DNA of 64,000 nt from Tetmemena sp. SeJ-2015 (GCA_027382625.1 JAJKFJ010020827.1:174314-238313), one strand, 5' to 3'. Numbered from the stretch's first letter, positions 50,995-62,076 are shown. The notes: a model not told the origin generated them from the letters alone. Program-made: numbers and translations.

Positions 50995-51748
50995 ATGACA
51001 GAGAGCACCTTTCCAGAACTTGAATAAAACTTAGACGTTAATTATGAGGCATAGAGCTCAGCCTATAAGAACCACACCTTCAGTCCGCCTTCTCATAACC
51101 CCTCCTCCTGCGCAACCAATTCCTAAGGACGAGTCAAGTCAAAACTAATCCATAGATTGTATTCAAACAATGGAGTTGATAGGAAGAGCATAGGCAGCAA
51201 GAGGCAGAGTTGGTCCAAGCCTCCAGTCGACTTAGTTTCTGCAAATATCTCAAGAAGATAAACCATAAATGCAACCACTATCATTCAAAATTTTATAAAA
51301 TGGGAAAAATTTAACATTAACTCCTTCTTTCCTTTTGTAGGGAACAAATTAAATAAGCTACTTCAATTTTTAAAATATCTGGGGAATTAAAGTCTTTTTA
51401 ATTTATAGCAAATGGATATAATTCAAAAGGTTTTAATTTATTAAGGAATAGTGTTCTAATATTTCTGATAGTAATAGCAAGGCCTTTGTTGAGAATAAGA
51501 GAGATATTATCTTCGAGTAAGACCTTTAATAATCCCGCTCCTTATAATTTACCTTGCAAAGACAAAGATATTCCAAGAGTCTAGTTAAGCCTCAGAAGCA
51601 AAATGATAATTTAAGGGTTAAAAATCAAACCGTCCCCTCATCCTAGTATAGCACTAATCAAACTTCCTCTTGCGAACAGCAAACTTTATTCAACCCTCAT
51701 ATAGACAAAGCATTTATACCTATCACAAAACTTAATTTGTTAATGTGA
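50995..51748 (+). CDS. Hypothetical protein
   Basis: Starts MTESTFPELEQNLDVNYEAQ at 50995. It is Ser/Lys-rich (GVDRKSIGSKRQSWSKPPVD), then passes an AT-rich stretch at about 51240-51460 that is probably an intron or IES. It continues SDSNSKAFVENKRDIIFEQD and STNQTSSCEQQTLFNPHIDK to TGA at 51746. No family recognised. Confidence 0.5.
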
Positions 51749-51901
51749 TATTGTAACTAACAGATTACTTTTAAATTATTTTGTTCTTTTTCAATGTAAT
51801 TAATTTATTTTGCGTAGGAGAGATCTAGAGCAGATTACTTTGAAATAAGTTTAAATTATTTAAATTTAAGAAAAATAACAAGCAAAAATTAAGCAATAAA
51901 T

Positions 51902-54900
51902 ATGAATTCAAAATAGCTAAATTCTGCCACGGGCTCTTACCATCATGGCTCCTCCTCCTCTCATCACAACTCTCTCAGCAGAATGAACGGCCAAGGTGGT
52001 ATATATGGAGGTGTCGGAGGTGGTCAAGGCCTGGAGCACTCTAATTCACTTTAGATCCATCGCTAAAATCATTCGAACTCTCTATCTTAGCAGATAGGAA
52101 AGATGGGATACTCCGGAGGTGGAAGCAATACTAACATTGGAGTCAGTTCAGGAGATCACTCTCACTCGCATCAGTAAATTTCTTAAAGCAGAGTTACCAG
52201 CGCTAATCACCTCAAATCAGCCAACTACATCCCTTCTCGCAGGCACAAGGCTCTCATGACTTTAAAAACCCCTCCTCCTCAAATATTTTCTAACATTATT
52301 GGTCAGCAATACAAAATTAAATGTGCCTTTTAACTTTATTGGTGTGAGATAGAGCTTTACTCAGAAGCCACCTACCGACATGAGAGCTCATAACGCAAAC
52401 TAGCAAAGTTTGGGTGGAGCACAGACATCTACAGGCCAAGGTTCTTAATCTCACTTGTTCCAAAAGAATCTGAAGTATCTAGAAAGCAACCGCCTCAACG
52501 GATCTGGTCAGGCAGTCAACACGAGTGGTTAAGCAACCAGTGGAAACATTTCTTCTTCCCTTGAAAGTCTAGGAATGGCAGGAGCACCTTAGAATTCTCA
52601 GTAGGCTCAGTTGATGCAAGCTAAGAGGGATCAGCTAGTATACCGATCTATGAATGGAGGAGGCATGCTCAACAATTCAGGCTCCGCAAGTCAACAGTAA
52701 TAGCAATAACATTTGATACAACAGTAGCAAAATATGAACAATCAGTAGCTGTCCAATCATAATTCTTCCAACTCATAAGGTCAGACAGAGTTCTTAAAAT
52801 GCCATCAACAGATCTGTCCCATCTAAATTTAACATTTTTAGATTGTTAGAGGGCAATAATCAGTAATAGCAGTAGAAGCAAATGACGATAGGAACTGGTG
52901 TTGGAGTAAGCCATGGAGGCAATTAAAGGCCCTAGACTGCTGAAAACCTCTCCCTAAATTTGACTGGTAAATCTAGGAATCAAGCCACTGGAGGCTACAA
53001 CGGAGTGACTAACACTTCAGGCTAGCAGATAGCACAGCACTAAAATCACGCAGAATCTTCAAAGGATGTGGGAGTTAGCGAGAAGTTCACTATTGGAAGC
53101 ATTCCACGAAGCTCTAAATAATATTTGTTTTTAGCACCACTAATAAAACTTATTCGAGTTTGACTAATCAAATGAGAGATCAAGCAGATCAACTTGTACC
53201 CTCTACAAGCAGGGGACTCAGCTCAACTGGATAGAGCATTAACACTCAAGCTAATCTCCCCCAGCATAATCAGTACTTCTAAAAGGCCAACAACTAGCAT
53301 AGAGTACCCTCTAGTGGCCCTCTGGGTGGTCATCTCTCCAATCAAAACACCATGAGAGCCTCTCAAGACTTGAAAAACTTAAAACAAGGTTCCTCTGGAG
53401 GACAGTAGAGTAACCATGGAAGTAACTTGAATACCAATGCAGCCTCTACTCCTAAAAATCACAATGAAGAGAGTATATATTTTAAATGGGGAGGGTGATA
53501 AGAAGAGTGGTGTGAATGGTGCAACTTTCCTAAGTAGACATCAGAGAGTTGAAGAGGCAGCTAAGTCGAGAGCCACAAAGACCATGAGTGGAATTTCTCA
53601 ACAGAAATACAATGAAAATATAAATACTCTCAATCAAGGGGGCAACAACGATAAAAGCCATAGCAGGTCAAACATCAGAGGAAATGATTAACTCATGCAA
53701 AAAGATATCCTTTATGAAATTGTGAGTAAGTAATGTTTTTAATTTATCCCAAATATGAAGGTAAATACTGGCAGTGGATCCTTAAATAGACCTAATACAG
53801 TAGGCTATAAGGAAATCAATGCCTCCACCAAAACTGCAACCGGAGGATTAGTCAGCAACAAATCCCAGACCATGGCCCCTCAATCCTTGTAGTAACTTAT
53901 AAAGGATGCTTAAAGCAAGGCTAATCAGGATAACATGAGCACTCAGAACCAAATTCAAGCCACTCTCTAGTCTCAGAGGAATAATCAGCAAACTACCTTA
54001 CAGCAAAGGCTAAAGTCTAACTCGAGAGAGGGACTCTCAGCTGCTCATTCATTCAGTGGACTCAATATGCAACAACAGAACCTAGGCTAGGCTCCTCAGA
54101 ATTAGAATGGAGTATCTTCAAGCAGAAATTTGGGACAGCAAGCTTAGAAATCCTCATCTCAACCTGCTCAATAAATGATGACCAAAGCTGGAATCAAGAC
54201 CTTTTTTGAAAATAATGTCCAGGCTCTAAATGTAACTTAGAAGATGGATCCATCTACTGGCGCCTCTACAAAGGTCTCTTCATTCACTACTCTGAACATT
54301 AATCAGATGATTTATGATGCAGATGAAGATGATGAGACTAAGAAGCTTCCCCTCCAGCCAGGAACTCGTATCGTTATTCCAAATCATGAACCCACTAAGT
54401 GCAGTATGAAGAGAAATGGAATCGTTAGAGCTTATGCTGCTAACACCAACTAGGGACTTGTTAGAAACTATAATGAAGACCGTGTCTCTATAATCCTCAA
54501 TATTGTTAAGCCTGAACATAGAGCACATGAAGAGTGGCCTAAATGCTCCTTCTTCGGAGTCTATGATATTTAATATTTAATGGATGATGGACATGGTGGT
54601 CACTAGTGTGCTGAATTTTTGAGAGACAACTTGCATCACTTCGTTATTAAAGAAGACTCTTTCCCTTGGAATCCCAAAGATGCAATCCTTAAAGGATTTC
54701 AAATTACTTCATATGATTTAGGATTTTAGAAGGCAGAAGATCGATTCATGGAAATGTGCATGGGAGTAGACGAAAATGGTGAGCCAACTTTAAAGGAGAG
54801 ATCTGGCTCTTGCGCAATCAAAACCCCAAAACCCCATAATATGATAAGAAAGTGAAAATAAGTTGTGTATAATTAATTTCTTTATTAATACTTATAATAA

Positions 54901-57900
54901 TGCTAAATTTTAACCCTAAACAGGCATCTAAAGTCTTCTAGAAGGTGAACCTTGACGTCTCTCTCATATTCCCTGATTTTATGACCTTTAAGTGCTTCCT
55001 CTATCTCAGATAACTGAGTGTTAGGTTCCATAGGTTGCTTTGTTTATTACTTTGTTTACTAACTTTTTCAAAGGTTCTGATCCCTTGTCTATCTTACAAT
55101 GTCTTGTTGCGAATATATTGCATCATCTTCACTTTCACACTAGTAAGTATTCCTCTGGTTTTCATATCGCATTCAAGTATGATTGCAACTATAGAACAAA
55201 TGTCCCACTGCACTGAAACCGTTGAGCCAAGTCTGTCTCTCTATGGAAAGTAGCCTGCAGTTCCTTGCACCGATGTCTCTTCGAACTTTGTCTTCTCTTC
55301 TTACAACTCTGTTGAATTCTATGACAGCTGCTCTACTGGTTCAAAGTTTATCATGATTGTTTTCTGGCTTGAGATCTCTGTGCACGAATCCAACTCATGC
55401 AACCCATCACTCCTCTAGCAAGGTCAGTGAGAATAGCAGTAAGCTATTACTTGTTGCGCCTCGTGCTGAGAAATTCTCTTAGTCTCCCATTTATGAAGGC
55501 GAATGGCGATGTAATCCATGATCGATAAGAACACCAGCAAGAGATCGGACGAACTTCAAGTTTTTGTCCCTCGCCTCTCTCAACACTGTCATTTCGTTCG
55601 CGAACTCAAGACGTCTGATCTCTTCTTTACAAGGTATTCGTAGGGAAGATCTTGTAAGCATACTCTTCTTAATGATGGTGTCTCTTCGCTTCGCATCAGC
55701 AAGGTGAGGTAATTTGGAACACACTCCTCCAAAGTACAAACTCTCAAGCATGGAGTCTTGTTTTGAGCGATCTTGAAACTTTACTGACACCAATATACAC
55801 TAAGGCTTCTGATTCATGACCTCAATCTTCCTCTTCTTCTCCTCTTGCTTCTCTTTAGTTTCTTTGTCAAGGAATCGTGCTTGCCTCTTAGCTGGCACCA
55901 TCTTTAAAGTTTCTTTAATCCTGAATTACGGAACTCGGCCATGTGCTTCTTCTCCATGTGTTTCTTGAGGAAAGCAGAGTGAGAGAATGTCTGCTCACAA
56001 GTTAGCAAGGATAGCGAACCGTCCCACTTTTCTAAATGCTCAATATAGATCTTTAAGGTTTGTCAGCTGAGTGTTGACGGTTCCTTGATGGTGCTGCTTG
56101 AGGCTCTGAGGATATTCGACAACTGTCCGTTGTACAATTACCGCATCAGAAAGTTTCTTCTCTCTCGATGTTGATCTTCTGGAGCAGCAACAATGAGGAG
56201 TTCATCAAGGTTGCGATAGTTTATAAACCGCCCGCGTCACGCGAACATCTCAACTCTTGCTTGACAATTTAGAAGCACAGGATTCTTGCTCGAGCTGCAA
56301 GTTTCAGAGAGCTCTTCCTTGGCAACTTAGTGCCTCAGCATTCTTGTTTGGTTGCTAGTTCCGAACATTACAGTTTAGCTTGTTGTTTGCTTAAGGTTGT
56401 ACTTGTCTGCTTAGCTAGGTTGGTTGCCATCTTAAATTCAAATTATAAATTACGAAGAGCCCGCCACTTATTATTGTTAGCTGTTCCTTACGGATGCGAT
56501 GACACTCATCGAGAACATCAAGTGCAAGAAGATGTCAGTATTGATGTTCTTCATCCTTTCTTATTTATTATTAAGATAGCTCCATATTTATCTCTTAATA
56601 TTCTGCTTGATTTGCTACGAATTATAGTTCAAAACGCAGTTAGTAGTGTTACTTAATTCCGTTGGCACCATGTTAGTAATGTCGATCGACGTCACTTCTT
56701 TGAAAATAGCTGCTAATCTTAATTTCATTGCAACGCGATTGAACTGCTACTAATTAGGTTGCAGCAATCTTTAGTATTGCTACTAATTAAAGTTTTAAGT
56801 ATAATTAGTATTAAACTTTCTGGATCGCCACTCACTATATAAAAAAGGGCTTCACAAACTTGCACCTGATTCGGTTAGTTCTCTAGCTCTATCTATTTCA
56901 GCTTGTCCCATCCTATTAGGATCTCACTATTAAATCAGTAAGACTTTAAGCTTTTTGTTTTTTCGGATCTAGACATAATAATTAACTTTGAGTTTTCAAA
57001 TATGAACAACGAGTATCTCGAGCAAGAATGGTGGAAACTTGAATGTTATAGGCGCATTTAAGAGTGGAAGCGCGAAAGAGTTAAGCACAGGTTCCGAAGC
57101 AAGGAAAGAACCTCTACTGGTACCTCACTTAGCAAGGTAAGAAGCTCTCATATGGATAAACAATAATCTTAGTTTTGTTCCTTCCGACAATGTAAGGAAC
57201 AAAGATCTCGTTACTCAAAGAAATTCTTGCTGATGAGAAGCAAAGCTCTCAAAACAATCGATGTCAACATTATGGAGATCCCAAACTATCCTGAAGACTC
57301 AGTCACTTAATATGGTATGCCGGATGCGATGGGAGATCCGGAGGTTGCTCTATATTCCTTCCTAGACAAGGAAAACTCTCAACAAGTTGCAGAAACGAAA
57401 GGTTCTTTGCTTTGGCCGTCCTTCGCTACTGTATCGTGCAGTAGTACTCAAGAGAGATCATTAGAAGATGCCTACAGGAAGAGATTTCTAAGTAGGGAGA
57501 ACGACCCAAAGAACAAGGATAGTTATCAAGCGATCGATGGTTTATGAGCAGCTTCAGAAGTACCTACTTCTCTAGTAAGTTTAAGAGTTTATCTGTGTAG
57601 AGAAACCTGGCACTGGCATCTTACTTAAGGTGAAGGAGAGAGCAAGAGGTATTCAAGATGCACGGAAAGCAAAATAACAACATCGAGCGTGAAGCAAGGC
57701 GTCTATCACTATCAACTTAGGTGAAGACGTAGATGCACATAGTGCGGGGAGCAGGTTTCGAAGATGAGGAAGCTACGGTCCATCTGCCAACTAGAAGAGA
57801 GAAATGGAACTTTCCTCTTAAGAATCCGCTTCTTCCAGTAAGCAAAAGTGAACTTAAGTCAGCAATAAGTAAGCTTAATACTTTTCCAAAATATTCACTC

Positions 57901-60581
57901 TACCTTATCTCGCACATAACTTGTCTTCTCTTCTTCCACTCTTTACAACTTACTCACTATTTAAATCCTCAGTATTCGATATAGCTTAATCATGCAGTCA
58001 AGGATGAGCAGTGACAGCTTCTTATAGTGTCTTAAACTAAGTTCTCAGTAAAACTCAATGCCGTTTGAACTCTGCGAGTATGGAACATTAAAAACAGGAG
58101 TGATGTTCCAACTCAGCGTATGCCTTCTTCGCTTCCTTTGTCTTGGGTTAAGCTGAGGTTGTCAACGAGTAGAAGATCGGAAGACTGTGATCTTTTCTCT
58201 GAGCTTCTTAAGGAACGCTACATACTGCTCTCGCTTTGATAGAGCGAGGAATGAAGGACATAAGCTTCTAAGCCTGAGTTTTCGCTGATTCCTGCAAGTA
58301 ACGCCTTGTGTAAGTTTATAATTTTACTTTCTTACTCGTAAACTTCTATGTTTTCGTGCTTCTTGTCCCAACTCTTCTTCATGAAGGTGTTGTGTGTGAA
58401 CACAAGCTTCGTCAGCACATACAAAATTCACGCATCCCTCTCACACTGAGCAGTGTAAATATATTTTCAGATTATTATATAATTATGAATAAATTAATTC
58501 TATAACGCGCTTCACTGATTCACAGTTTGTACGTTAATGCCATTTTTACGATAGATGTTTGCTACAGTCCTACGGGAAGACTTGAAGATAAGTGAACCTA
58601 TCTTATTGGAAGCTCATTCGAACGCTAAACTGCCAAACTGAGTGCCGCTTAGTGGCTGAAGAAGTTTGGGAGGGGAAAATATAAAAAAATTTCACAATTT
58701 TATCAAATTTGAAATGTGCACATCTTGAAACTTAGAAGTGCGATGAGGAACAGCTGCAACTCCTACTTTCTCCTCATCTGCAAGCAACTTTCAAATGCCG
58801 AGAGTATAGTGCGCGCTGGCACTCTCAACATTTTTGCGATGGTAGTTGATGTTGGACTGCATTTACTACTGATACATGGGTGATAACATACCCATACCTT
58901 AGAGTCAATAATGATAATTCTGGAGATTAGGATGGATCAATGTATTATTTTTGAGTAATTTCCCGTTTGACTCGCATGATTATATTGAGTATTTAATAGA
59001 ATTAATTAATAATCACAACTTATTTTCACTTTCTTATCATATTTTATGGATCAATTAGTTTGGCAACCATATAGTAGGAGAGATGTGCTACGTTGCTAAT
59101 GTAGGTGACAGCAGAGCAGTCTTGTCAGGCCATGCTGGATAGGAAGTTTCACCTCTGAGCAGAGATCACAAGCCCTCAGAGGACTTTGAGTATCAGAGAA
59201 TCGTAGCAGCAGGAGGATAAGTCTACTAGACCACAACATCTACTCTCACTACTGGAATACCTAAACTAACTTAAATATATTTTATAATAAAAATAAAGGC
59301 AACAAATATTAAAAGATTAAATTATAAATTTATATTGTATCTCTTTTAAATAGTTTTATAGTCATTTAATAATTAATATTAGCTAAGTTTAACACTCCAG
59401 ATGAACAAGAGCCTGATTACATAGTTGGACCGATTAGAGTTTTACCTGGAAGACTCTCAGTCTCTCGTACTTTTGGCGACCCAGAGGCCAAGGTAGAATT
59501 CAGAGGTGGAAATCCAAATGTTGTTGCTTGCATCCCAGACGTAGACTGTTTCAAGATCACCAAGGATCACGATTTCATTATCCTAGCCTGTGATGGCATC
59601 TTTGATAAGCTTTCAAATGAGGATGTGGCTTCTTGCGTATGGAACAGCTGCCACATCGATAACAAGGATAGAAAGATTGCTCATAACGTTCACCAGCAAA
59701 GTGGCTTAGGAGTGGAGAGTGTCTTGAAGAACTCTCTCTATAGGTAGAGTCTCGATAACGTGACTGTAGTAATGATTGCCTTCTAAAACTTCAAGAGACA
59801 GGTCTTTGGAAAGAGCAAACACTCAGAAAGATCTGCTCAGAAGCCAGAAGTTAAGCCAAACTCAAAGTAGAACAGCTCTCTAAGTTCAGTCCATGAGTTC
59901 ATGTCCAACAATTTGGAAGCTCAGAAGGAGAACATCAATTCAAACAGGCAAGTTAAGAACAACGTTGGCTCATTCCTCTCAGGGCGAAATGACCTACAAC
60001 CTCAAGATGAAAACATCCCACCACCTCACAGCAACATAGTCAACTAGACCAAATAAATGGCTAACTAGAAGGGGCTTTAGAAACCTCCAAGTTCTGCAAC
60101 ATACGCTAACAACAACACTCAAAGCAATAAAAATATGAGTCACTTGATGAACACTCTTCATGGAAATCAGCAACAAAATTCAAACAGAAACGAGTCCAGT
60201 CATGGACAGTAAGATCCACTCAAGGAGAAAACTGGTATGTTCATAAATCGTACCTATTCTAATCCTTCTTCAGTTACTGGCTATGGACAGCACGATCAGG
60301 GAGGCAAGCTAGTGGGATCGAGGAAGCCTTCTCTCTCAGGACATTAGTAGTAAGAATCCAACAATCCAAGCTCCTTTTTGGGACATGGCGCTGGCACCCC
60401 TAAAGGCTAATAACACTCCTTCTCTAACGGAATGCTCGGAGGCATGAATAATAACAATAACAACAGTAGCAGTCACACTAACTTCAGTAACACGGGTGGC
60501 TCCACCTCAGTAAACCCCGTCTATAAATCTTTGAATGGATCTCTAAGAACAAATCTGAGCTAGACAGGAACTGATCTTTGA
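51902..60581 (+). CDS. PP2C-type (PPM) Ser/Thr protein phosphatase with long low-complexity arms, interrupted by IESs and a TBE transposon
   Basis: Metal-dependent Ser/Thr phosphatase. Starts MNSKQLNSATGSYHHGSSSS at 51902. About 750 residues of Gly/Ser/Asn/Gln-rich sequence precede the catalytic domain. Domain motifs are LVRNYNEDRVS, CSFFGVYD-GHGGHQCAEFL (after IES removal), ERSGSCA joined across the transposon to CYVANVGDSRAVLSG, SRDHKPSEDFEYQRI, GRLSVSRTFGDPEAK, FIILACDGIFDKLSNEDV and DNVTVVMIAF. All metal-binding Asp positions are visible (the ED, the DG, the DG of ACDGIFD, the DN). A second low-complexity Asn/Gln/Ser-rich arm of about 260 residues ends at TGA 60579. Seven short IESs and the 4.2-kb element (54819-59049) must be removed. 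The long disordered arms are unusual for PP2C enzymes. Substrate is unknown. Confidence 0.85.
52296..52343 (+). other. IES, pointer TTATTGGT
   Basis: TTATTGGT at 52296-52303 and 52336-52343. Removing 40 bp joins QIFSNIIG to VRQSFTQKPPTDM in frame. The 8-bp direct repeat is the longest short-IES pointer resolved here. Confidence 0.9.
52794..52848 (+). other. IES, pointer TTA
   Basis: TTA at 52794-52796 and 52846-52848. Removing 52 bp joins GQTEFL to EGNNQQQQQKQMTIG in frame. Confidence 0.65.
53110..53135 (+). other. IES, pointer AGC
   Basis: AGC at 53110-53112 and 53133-53135. Removing 23 bp gives GSIPRSTTNKTYSSLTNQM in frame. Left in place, the frame ends at TGA near 53162. Confidence 0.75.
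53469..53493 (+). other. IES, pointer GAG
   Basis: GAG at 53469-53471 and 53491-53493. Removing 22 bp joins PKNHNEE to GDKKSGVNGATF in frame and avoids the TGA at about 53497. Confidence 0.75.
54563..54588 (+). other. IES in the PP2C DGHGG motif, pointer ATGAT
   Basis: ATGAT at 54563-54567 and 54584-54588. Removing 21 bp converts GVYDIQYLMDDGHGG into GVYDGHGG, the invariant metal-binding motif. The insert is a multiple of three and contains no TGA, so retention would not stop translation but would wreck the active site. Confidence 0.9.
54834..54867 (+). repeat. TBE left terminal inverted repeat (inner part)
   Basis: Pairs with 59014-59049 on the other strand over about 34 bp, with one 2-bp indel. 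It is directly preceded by the C4A4 telomere-like cap at 54819-54835. Confidence 0.9.
54900..55430 (+). CDS. TBE internal protein, hydrophobic, 176 residues
   Basis: Open frame from MLNFNPKQASKVFQKVNLDV to ..PSLLQQGQ-TGA, using TAA and TAG as Gln. It starts about 33 bp inside the left inverted repeat. It has two strongly hydrophobic segments (LLCLLLCLLTF and YCIIFTFTLVSIPLVFI), so it is probably membrane-inserted. Its size is near that of the 22-kDa TBE reading frame known in Oxytricha, but the identity is inferred from position and size only. The frame is intact. Confidence 0.6.
55407..56010 (-). pseudogene. TBE zinc-finger protein, frame-broken remnant
   Basis: Upstream part reads TCEQTFSHSAFLKKHMEKKH (about 56010-55950): a C2H2-type finger with the F, L and two His in place, but the first Cys missing. 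A one-base frame change then leads into MVPAKRQARFLDKETKEKQE and KKSMLTRSSLRIPCKEEIRR, down to TGA at 55407. TBE elements carry a 57-kDa protein with zinc fingers; this is probably its remnant. The start further upstream (to about 56330) is not resolved. Ends overlap the plus-strand frame by 24 bp. Confidence 0.5.
56836..56846 (+). promoter_or_regulatory. TATA-like box inside the TBE
   Basis: TATATAAAAAA, about 155 bp upstream of the ATG at 57002. It is the best TATA-like match seen in this element. Use as a promoter is not shown. Confidence 0.3.
57002..57547 (+). CDS. TBE internal protein, charged, 181 residues
   Basis: One open frame from MNNEYLEQEWWKLECYRRIQ to ..DSYQAIDGL-TGA, in the right half of the transposon. 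Arg/Lys/Ser-rich, with KKFLLMRSKALKTIDVNIME and RSLEDAYRKRFLSRENDPKN. No domain is recognised. It lies just downstream of a TATA-like sequence. More open sequence follows at 57733-57984 and may be its frame-shifted continuation. Confidence 0.5.
57990..58920 (-). pseudogene. Fossil TBE transposase (IS630/Tc1/mariner DDE type)
   Basis: Read on the minus strand with several frame changes. An N-terminal helix-turn-helix-like region has TIAKMLRVPARTILS and SRRTVANIYRKNGINVQTV. The catalytic part contains FVCADEACVHT (first Asp), then KKSWDKKHENIEVYE in another frame, LLAGISENSGLEAYVLH, VDNLSL (second Asp, DN motif) and a FN..GIEFY segment with the third Glu. The codon after FY is TGA, where tryptophan is common in the family. 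At least three frame shifts and this stop make it inactive. Homology is inferred from the ordered DDE motifs. Confidence 0.75.
59014..59049 (-). repeat. TBE right terminal inverted repeat, outer cap lost
   Basis: Mirror of the left repeat, but the expected G4T4 cap after ATGG is missing. The sequence goes straight from ATGG into the phosphatase flank. Confidence 0.88.
59261..59386 (+). other. IES, pointer CTAA
   Basis: CTAA at 59261-59264 and 59383-59386. Removing 122 bp joins TLTTGIP to KFNTPDEQEPDYIVG in frame within the phosphatase domain. The insert is extremely AT-rich. Confidence 0.85.
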
Positions 60582-60852
60582 ATTATTCTTTTTATTATTT
60601 AACTAGCCAACAATTAGGCTCTGGAAGAGCGCATGCTGCAAATATTCTATGAATAGAGTCAAGCTGAAATTTAAAATATATCCCTCCAGATCGGTCTTAA
60701 ATAAATATTGCCTCTATAAATATGATGAATAATTAAGCTTAATGACTCAAGTGTCCTCTTAGGTTTTATTTGTTCCAAATATAATCTCTTGAAGTTTTAA
60801 ATCTATAAATTCTATAAGAATCACTTCAGAAATAGCTTTGATAATTAAATAA
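60582..60852 (+). other. Short intergenic stretch with a coding-like fragment
   Basis: Contains one open run, NQALEERMLQIFYEQSQAEI followed by about 17 more residues to TGA, helical in character. It has no start codon. It could be an alternative 3' exon of the phosphatase gene or a gene remnant; otherwise it is AT-rich spacer. Confidence 0.3.
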
Positions 60853-61805
60853 ATGGAATTCTTTGAACAAGGGAGAAATACTAAATAGTTGAAGGTCACG
60901 CTAAAAGATTCAGGCGAGATTAATCTTTCCTACTTAATAATCAGTAACAGCCAGGCATTGCAGAATCTGTACTAGAATTTAGACCCATCTATAAACATTA
61001 TAGAGTAATTTTTATTCATTATGAAACTTGATTTGGAAAATTGATGCTATAGTTGCTTTTGACTATTTAATTATAGTGATAATGATAAAAAATTTCTCTT
61101 CTTATTTTAAAATTTAAAAAGTGCTTTTATAATTTTTACCTAATTCTCCTTTAGAAGATAAGTCATTTTAATTTTATGTGAAATCTGATTTATAATGAGA
61201 CAGATTTGATTTCAGGAGTTTACGAGGGAGGTTTAAAAATCTGGGACTGCTCAATTGACCTTGTGAATTACTTAGCCCTGCAACCTGAAATAGCCTTTTA
61301 AAAGAACGTAATCGAGCTTGGATGCGGTCAAGGCTTGCCAGGAATACTCTGCGCTACTTACTTGCAGTCCAAGCATTTGGTACTTCAAGACTATAATGAA
61401 GATGTACTTAGAAATGCAACCTCAAAGGCTTTTGAGCTAAACTCTCAGCATGTTGAGTAGAATTAGTAATCAGTGGAGTATTTAGCTGGCTCTTGGGAAA
61501 GTCTAACAAAGACTAGAAGTGATCTCAAAGGGAAATTTGACTTAGTAATTATGAGTGAGACGCTATACAACACTTAGTACTATGACTCACTAGTTGAATT
61601 CATAGACTCTTTGCTGAGTGATCGTCCTGAGGCTATGGTATTAATAGGCACCAAGACATTTTACTTTGGATTGGGAGGTGGTTACTTTGAGTTCCAAAAA
61701 TACATTGAGCTTCATAAATATTTTTAAGATTTCAAATATAAACTTGAGAGCAAAAATGGAGCAATAAATTCAAATTAGAGATTCTAGAGAAGATCAACGA
61801 TATGA
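60853..61805 (+). CDS. METTL18-like histidine protein methyltransferase
   Basis: SAM-dependent methyltransferase of the METTL18/Hpm1 family, whose known members methylate a histidine of ribosomal protein uL3. Starts MEFFEQGRNTKQLKVTLKDS at 60853. An AT-rich insert of about 150 bp (61040-61190) precedes the conserved core. Core motifs are TDLISGVYEGGLKIWDCSID, the SAM-binding VIELGCGQGLPGI, the acidic LQDYNEDVL, FDLVIMSETLYN and KTFYFGLGGGYFEF. It ends at TGA 61803 in this frame. Coding-like sequence continues in another frame to about 61936 (EKINDMKSIERLVLSMRRVN), so one more IES may shift the real C-terminus. Confidence 0.85.
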
Positions 61806-62076
61806 AGTCAATAGAGAGGTTGGTTCTCTCTATGAGAAGAGTCAATGAAATGGATATGGTCACTTAGTAAATGGAATCTTAAGCTAAGATTGAGAATGAT
61901 GCCCCCGCAAGCAGTGATTTTGTCCTTTAGTTTTGATCCTTTAATTAAATTATTGAAACCCTAAGTTTCCTAAATATATTGCATAGGATTCGACAGTAGT
62001 GATATTATAAAAAACTTATAAATTCTCGATTAGGAATTACAAAATCTGTTCATTAAAGATAGAGAGAAACAAAATT

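Larger units (their letters stand above)
54819..59049. mobile_element. Decayed TBE-type transposon, now a 4.2-kb IES in the PP2C gene
   Basis: The left end starts with the 17-bp telomere-like C4A4 repeat (54819-54835), the known terminus of Oxytricha TBE elements. Inverted repeats follow: 54834-54867 matches the reverse complement of 59014-59049 almost perfectly, with one 2-bp gap. AAT precedes the left end (54816-54818), fitting the ANT target preference of TBEs. ATCAA at 54817-54821 and 59050-59054 acts as pointer; removing 4233 bp restores SGSCAINQFGNHIVG in the phosphatase. The size equals the roughly 4.1 kb of TBE1. Inside are several TBE-like reading frames, some broken. GC content appears higher than in the flanks. 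Confidence 0.93.

Noticed and set aside
54819..54835. C4A4C4-type repeat as a chromosome end or a telomere
   Set aside because: It is only 17 bp, sits inside a gene and is followed by an inverted repeat paired 4.2 kb away, so it is a transposon terminus.
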